Shown here: in pieces, positions 21,380 through 22,823 of the stretch
Layout of the letters: each line of letters opens with the position of its first letter
Numbering within the stretch: the stretch's first letter is position 1
DNA from: a virus
Length of the DNA stretch: 22,823 nt
Virus record (IMG/VR): IMGVR_UViG_3300032304_000606
Coordinates: 1 to 22,823 of that record
Reading direction: 5' to 3' (one strand)
The notes under the pieces: model-generated
What the model was told of the DNA's origin: nothing
Database searches by the model: none
The model's input: the letters and a program-made list of their open reading frames with translations, nothing else
Program-made: the position numbers and the translations under genes

Positions 21380-22201
21380 ATGTCAAATGAATACAAAATA
21401 GCCATATTGTTACCCACACGAGGCCGCACAGAAGCCTTGGATCGCAGTCTAATTGGATTGTTGGAACAAGTATCAGACTTAGATAGTATACAAGTGCTAC
21501 TAGGACTGGACTCCGATGACACAGTTGGTATATCTCATTTCCAAGATGAGTTACAACCTAAATTAGACAACTTAGGTGTGGATTATACTGCCATGATATT
21601 TAAGCCCATGGGGTATGGTCGCCTTAATGAATATATCAATGAACTAGCTAAAAATTCGTCTGCGGATTGGATGTTTTTTTGGAATGATGATGCCGTAATG
21701 GAAACTCAAGGATGGGATAAAAAAATTACTGAACACACTGGTGAGTTTAAATTGTTAGCGGTACATACGCATCACGATCATCCTTACAGCATATTTCCAA
21801 TTGTGCCCAGAGCATGGTTGGATGTTATTGGACATTTAAGTTTACATTCAATGACCGATGCTTGGTTAAGTCAAATTGCTTACTGTGTAGATATCTGGGA
21901 ACGCATTGATGTCGACGTACTACACGATCGAGCCGACTTGACTGGCAACAACAAAGACGACACGTATAAGAATAGAGAGTTACTAGAAGGTAATCCTAAC
22001 AATCCTAGAGATTTCCATCATCCTAAAATGGCATCAACTCGTATGAATGAATGTGACAAACTCTCAGACTACCTGAAGAGTCAAGGCAATGATTCTGATT
22101 GGTGGGAACGTGTCAAGACTGGAAAACAAGATCCTTGGGCCAAACTCAAAGAAAATGATGTTAACTCCCAAATGCGTCAGTTCCAGATAAAAGTACAATA
22201 G
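21380..22201 (+). CDS. GT-A glycosyltransferase (family 2-like)
   Basis: 273 residues. The N-terminus (KIAILLPTRGRTEALDRSL) is the nucleotide-binding strand and loop of GT-A enzymes. DSDDTV and the later W-N102-D103-D104-A stand where the DxD-type metal and sugar-nucleotide site is expected. The C-terminal third is polar and holds RADLTGNNKDDTYKN, followed by a helical tail. Donor and acceptor are unknown. There is no Shine-Dalgarno, and an exact late promoter box sits 7 nt upstream, so late expression is likely. It is followed after 2 nt by a RmlB-like gene, which may supply its sugar. Virion or surface glycosylation late in infection would fit. Confidence 0.75.
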   Translation: MSNEYKIAILLPTRGRTEALDRSLIGLLEQVSDLDSIQVLLGLDSDDTVGISHFQDELQPKLDNLGVDYTAMIFKPMGYGRLNEYINELAKNSSADWMFFWNDDAVMETQGWDKKITEHTGEFKLLAVHTHHDHPYSIFPIVPRAWLDVIGHLSLHSMTDAWLSQIAYCVDIWERIDVDVLHDRADLTGNNKDDTYKNRELLEGNPNNPRDFHHPKMASTRMNECDKLSDYLKSQGNDSDWWERVKTGKQDPWAKLKENDVNSQMRQFQIKVQ

Positions 22202-22203
22202 TT

Positions 22204-22823
22204 ATGAAAAAAATCGTATATGTAACTGGGTGTCTGGGATTTATAGGAGTGCATGTCACAAGACAATGTTTGGCACGTGGTTGGCATGTGATCGGTGTGG
22301 ACAAGGGCACTTATGCTAGTAATTTTGATTTTTTAAACGAGTTTCAAAAATACGATACATTTAAATTCATACACAAAGATATCAACGATATTGATCGACT
22401 ATACGATTGTGATTACATTATAAACACTGCCGCAGAAACTCATGTAGATAATTCTATCATGAGTTCAGAAGTGTTCCTGCGCAGCAACATCAATGGTGTA
22501 CATCACTTGTTGGAATTAATTAAACAACAGCCTGTTCAACGGCAACCAATATTTTTACATTTTTCAACCGATGAAGTTTACGGCGACATTAATTCGGGTG
22601 CTCATACCGAAACTGATCTGTTAAAACCCAGCAATCCTTATTCCGCATCCAAGGCCGCTGCTGATATGTTAGTGCTGGCTTGGGCAAGAACTTATGGTAT
22701 TAAATATGTAATTGTGCGCCCTACCAACAACTATGGTATTGGTCAATATGTTGAAAAACTTATACCTAAAAGCGTTAAATTTCTTGAACTGGGCAAACCA
22801 ATTGACCTACACAATCGTGGCAA
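22204..22823 (+). CDS. dTDP-glucose 4,6-dehydratase-like (RmlB), 3' end cut by window
   Basis: 206 residues are visible and the frame is open at the window edge. The NAD motif is TG9-CLG-FIG15. The catalytic T122-D123-E124 in FSTDEVYGD and Y146-SAS-K150 are intact, and VRPTNNYGIGQYVEKLIP is characteristic of dTDP-glucose 4,6-dehydratase (RmlB/RfbB) and its close relatives. The reaction makes a 4-keto-6-deoxy sugar nucleotide, the entry to deoxysugars such as rhamnose. It follows the glycosyltransferase by 2 nt and would be co-transcribed from the same late box. UDP-GlcNAc or GDP-mannose dehydratases are related alternatives, but the motifs fit RmlB best. Confidence 0.88.
   Translation, partial: MKKIVYVTGCLGFIGVHVTRQCLARGWHVIGVDKGTYASNFDFLNEFQKYDTFKFIHKDINDIDRLYDCDYIINTAAETHVDNSIMSSEVFLRSNINGVHHLLELIKQQPVQRQPIFLHFSTDEVYGDINSGAHTETDLLKPSNPYSASKAAADMLVLAWARTYGIKYVIVRPTNNYGIGQYVEKLIPKSVKFLELGKPIDLHNRG

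Noticed and set aside
1-22823. tRNA genes, CRISPR arrays, insertion sequences, attachment sites
   Set aside because: No cloverleaf-like sequence, regularly spaced repeats, transposase, integrase or terminal inverted repeats could be seen by eye.

Overview
This window looks like part of a T4-like myovirus genome (or a metagenome-assembled relative) infecting an aquatic Gram-negative bacterium. The evidence is a gp43-type family B DNA polymerase, a gp45-like sliding clamp, a DsbA-like late-transcription protein, T4-type late promoter boxes (TATAAATA) and tightly packed genes all on the + strand with ATGA, GTGA or TTGA overlaps. A lipoprotein with a Gram-negative lipobox and a small cysteine-rich protein of a type I associate with betaproteobacteria fit a proteobacterial host, but the host cannot be fixed from sequence alone. 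No integrase, tRNA, IS element or CRISPR array was seen.

Layout. (1) 1-4104: a long unassigned protein with an internal signal-like segment and possible prohead-protease sites, a 184-aa protein bracketed by two Cys-containing motifs, a cytidine-deaminase-like protein with an extra Cys/His tail, a conserved unknown and a possible 24-aa peptide. (2) 4105-5303: a short gap with small hairpins, then an AT-rich radical SAM gene with its SPASM-like cysteines placed before the radical SAM domain. (3) 5340-10042: replication block with a DsbA-like protein, DNA polymerase, a methyltransferase-like protein and a sliding clamp. (4) 10039-16105: an operon continuing without a break from the clamp into DpdA (a TGT-like enzyme that inserts 7-deazaguanines into DNA), a DUF465-like coil, four unknowns, a glycosyltransferase, a GalE-like epimerase and a half-length DegT-like protein. 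(5) 16178-17516: folE and three small genes. (6) 17608-20736: a large FG-GAP lipoprotein with a C-terminal beta-rich domain, a HIT protein and a small unknown. (7) 20814-22823: QueD-like enzyme, a GT-A glycosyltransferase and the start of a RmlB-like dehydratase.

How it fits together. FolE makes dihydroneopterin triphosphate, QueD turns it into carboxytetrahydropterin, and DpdA would exchange guanine in DNA for a preQ0-type base. QueE and QueC are not in the window and would have to lie elsewhere or come from the host. The clamp and DpdA reading frames overlap by 4 nt, so replication and base modification are probably co-expressed. Five transcription units have near-consensus sigma70 promoters (spacer 16-17 bp) with look-alike leaders; three other genes have T4-late-like boxes, two of them exactly 7 nt before the ATG, which predicts leaderless late messages. 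The sugar genes may decorate the virion, the host envelope or, speculatively, the modified base.
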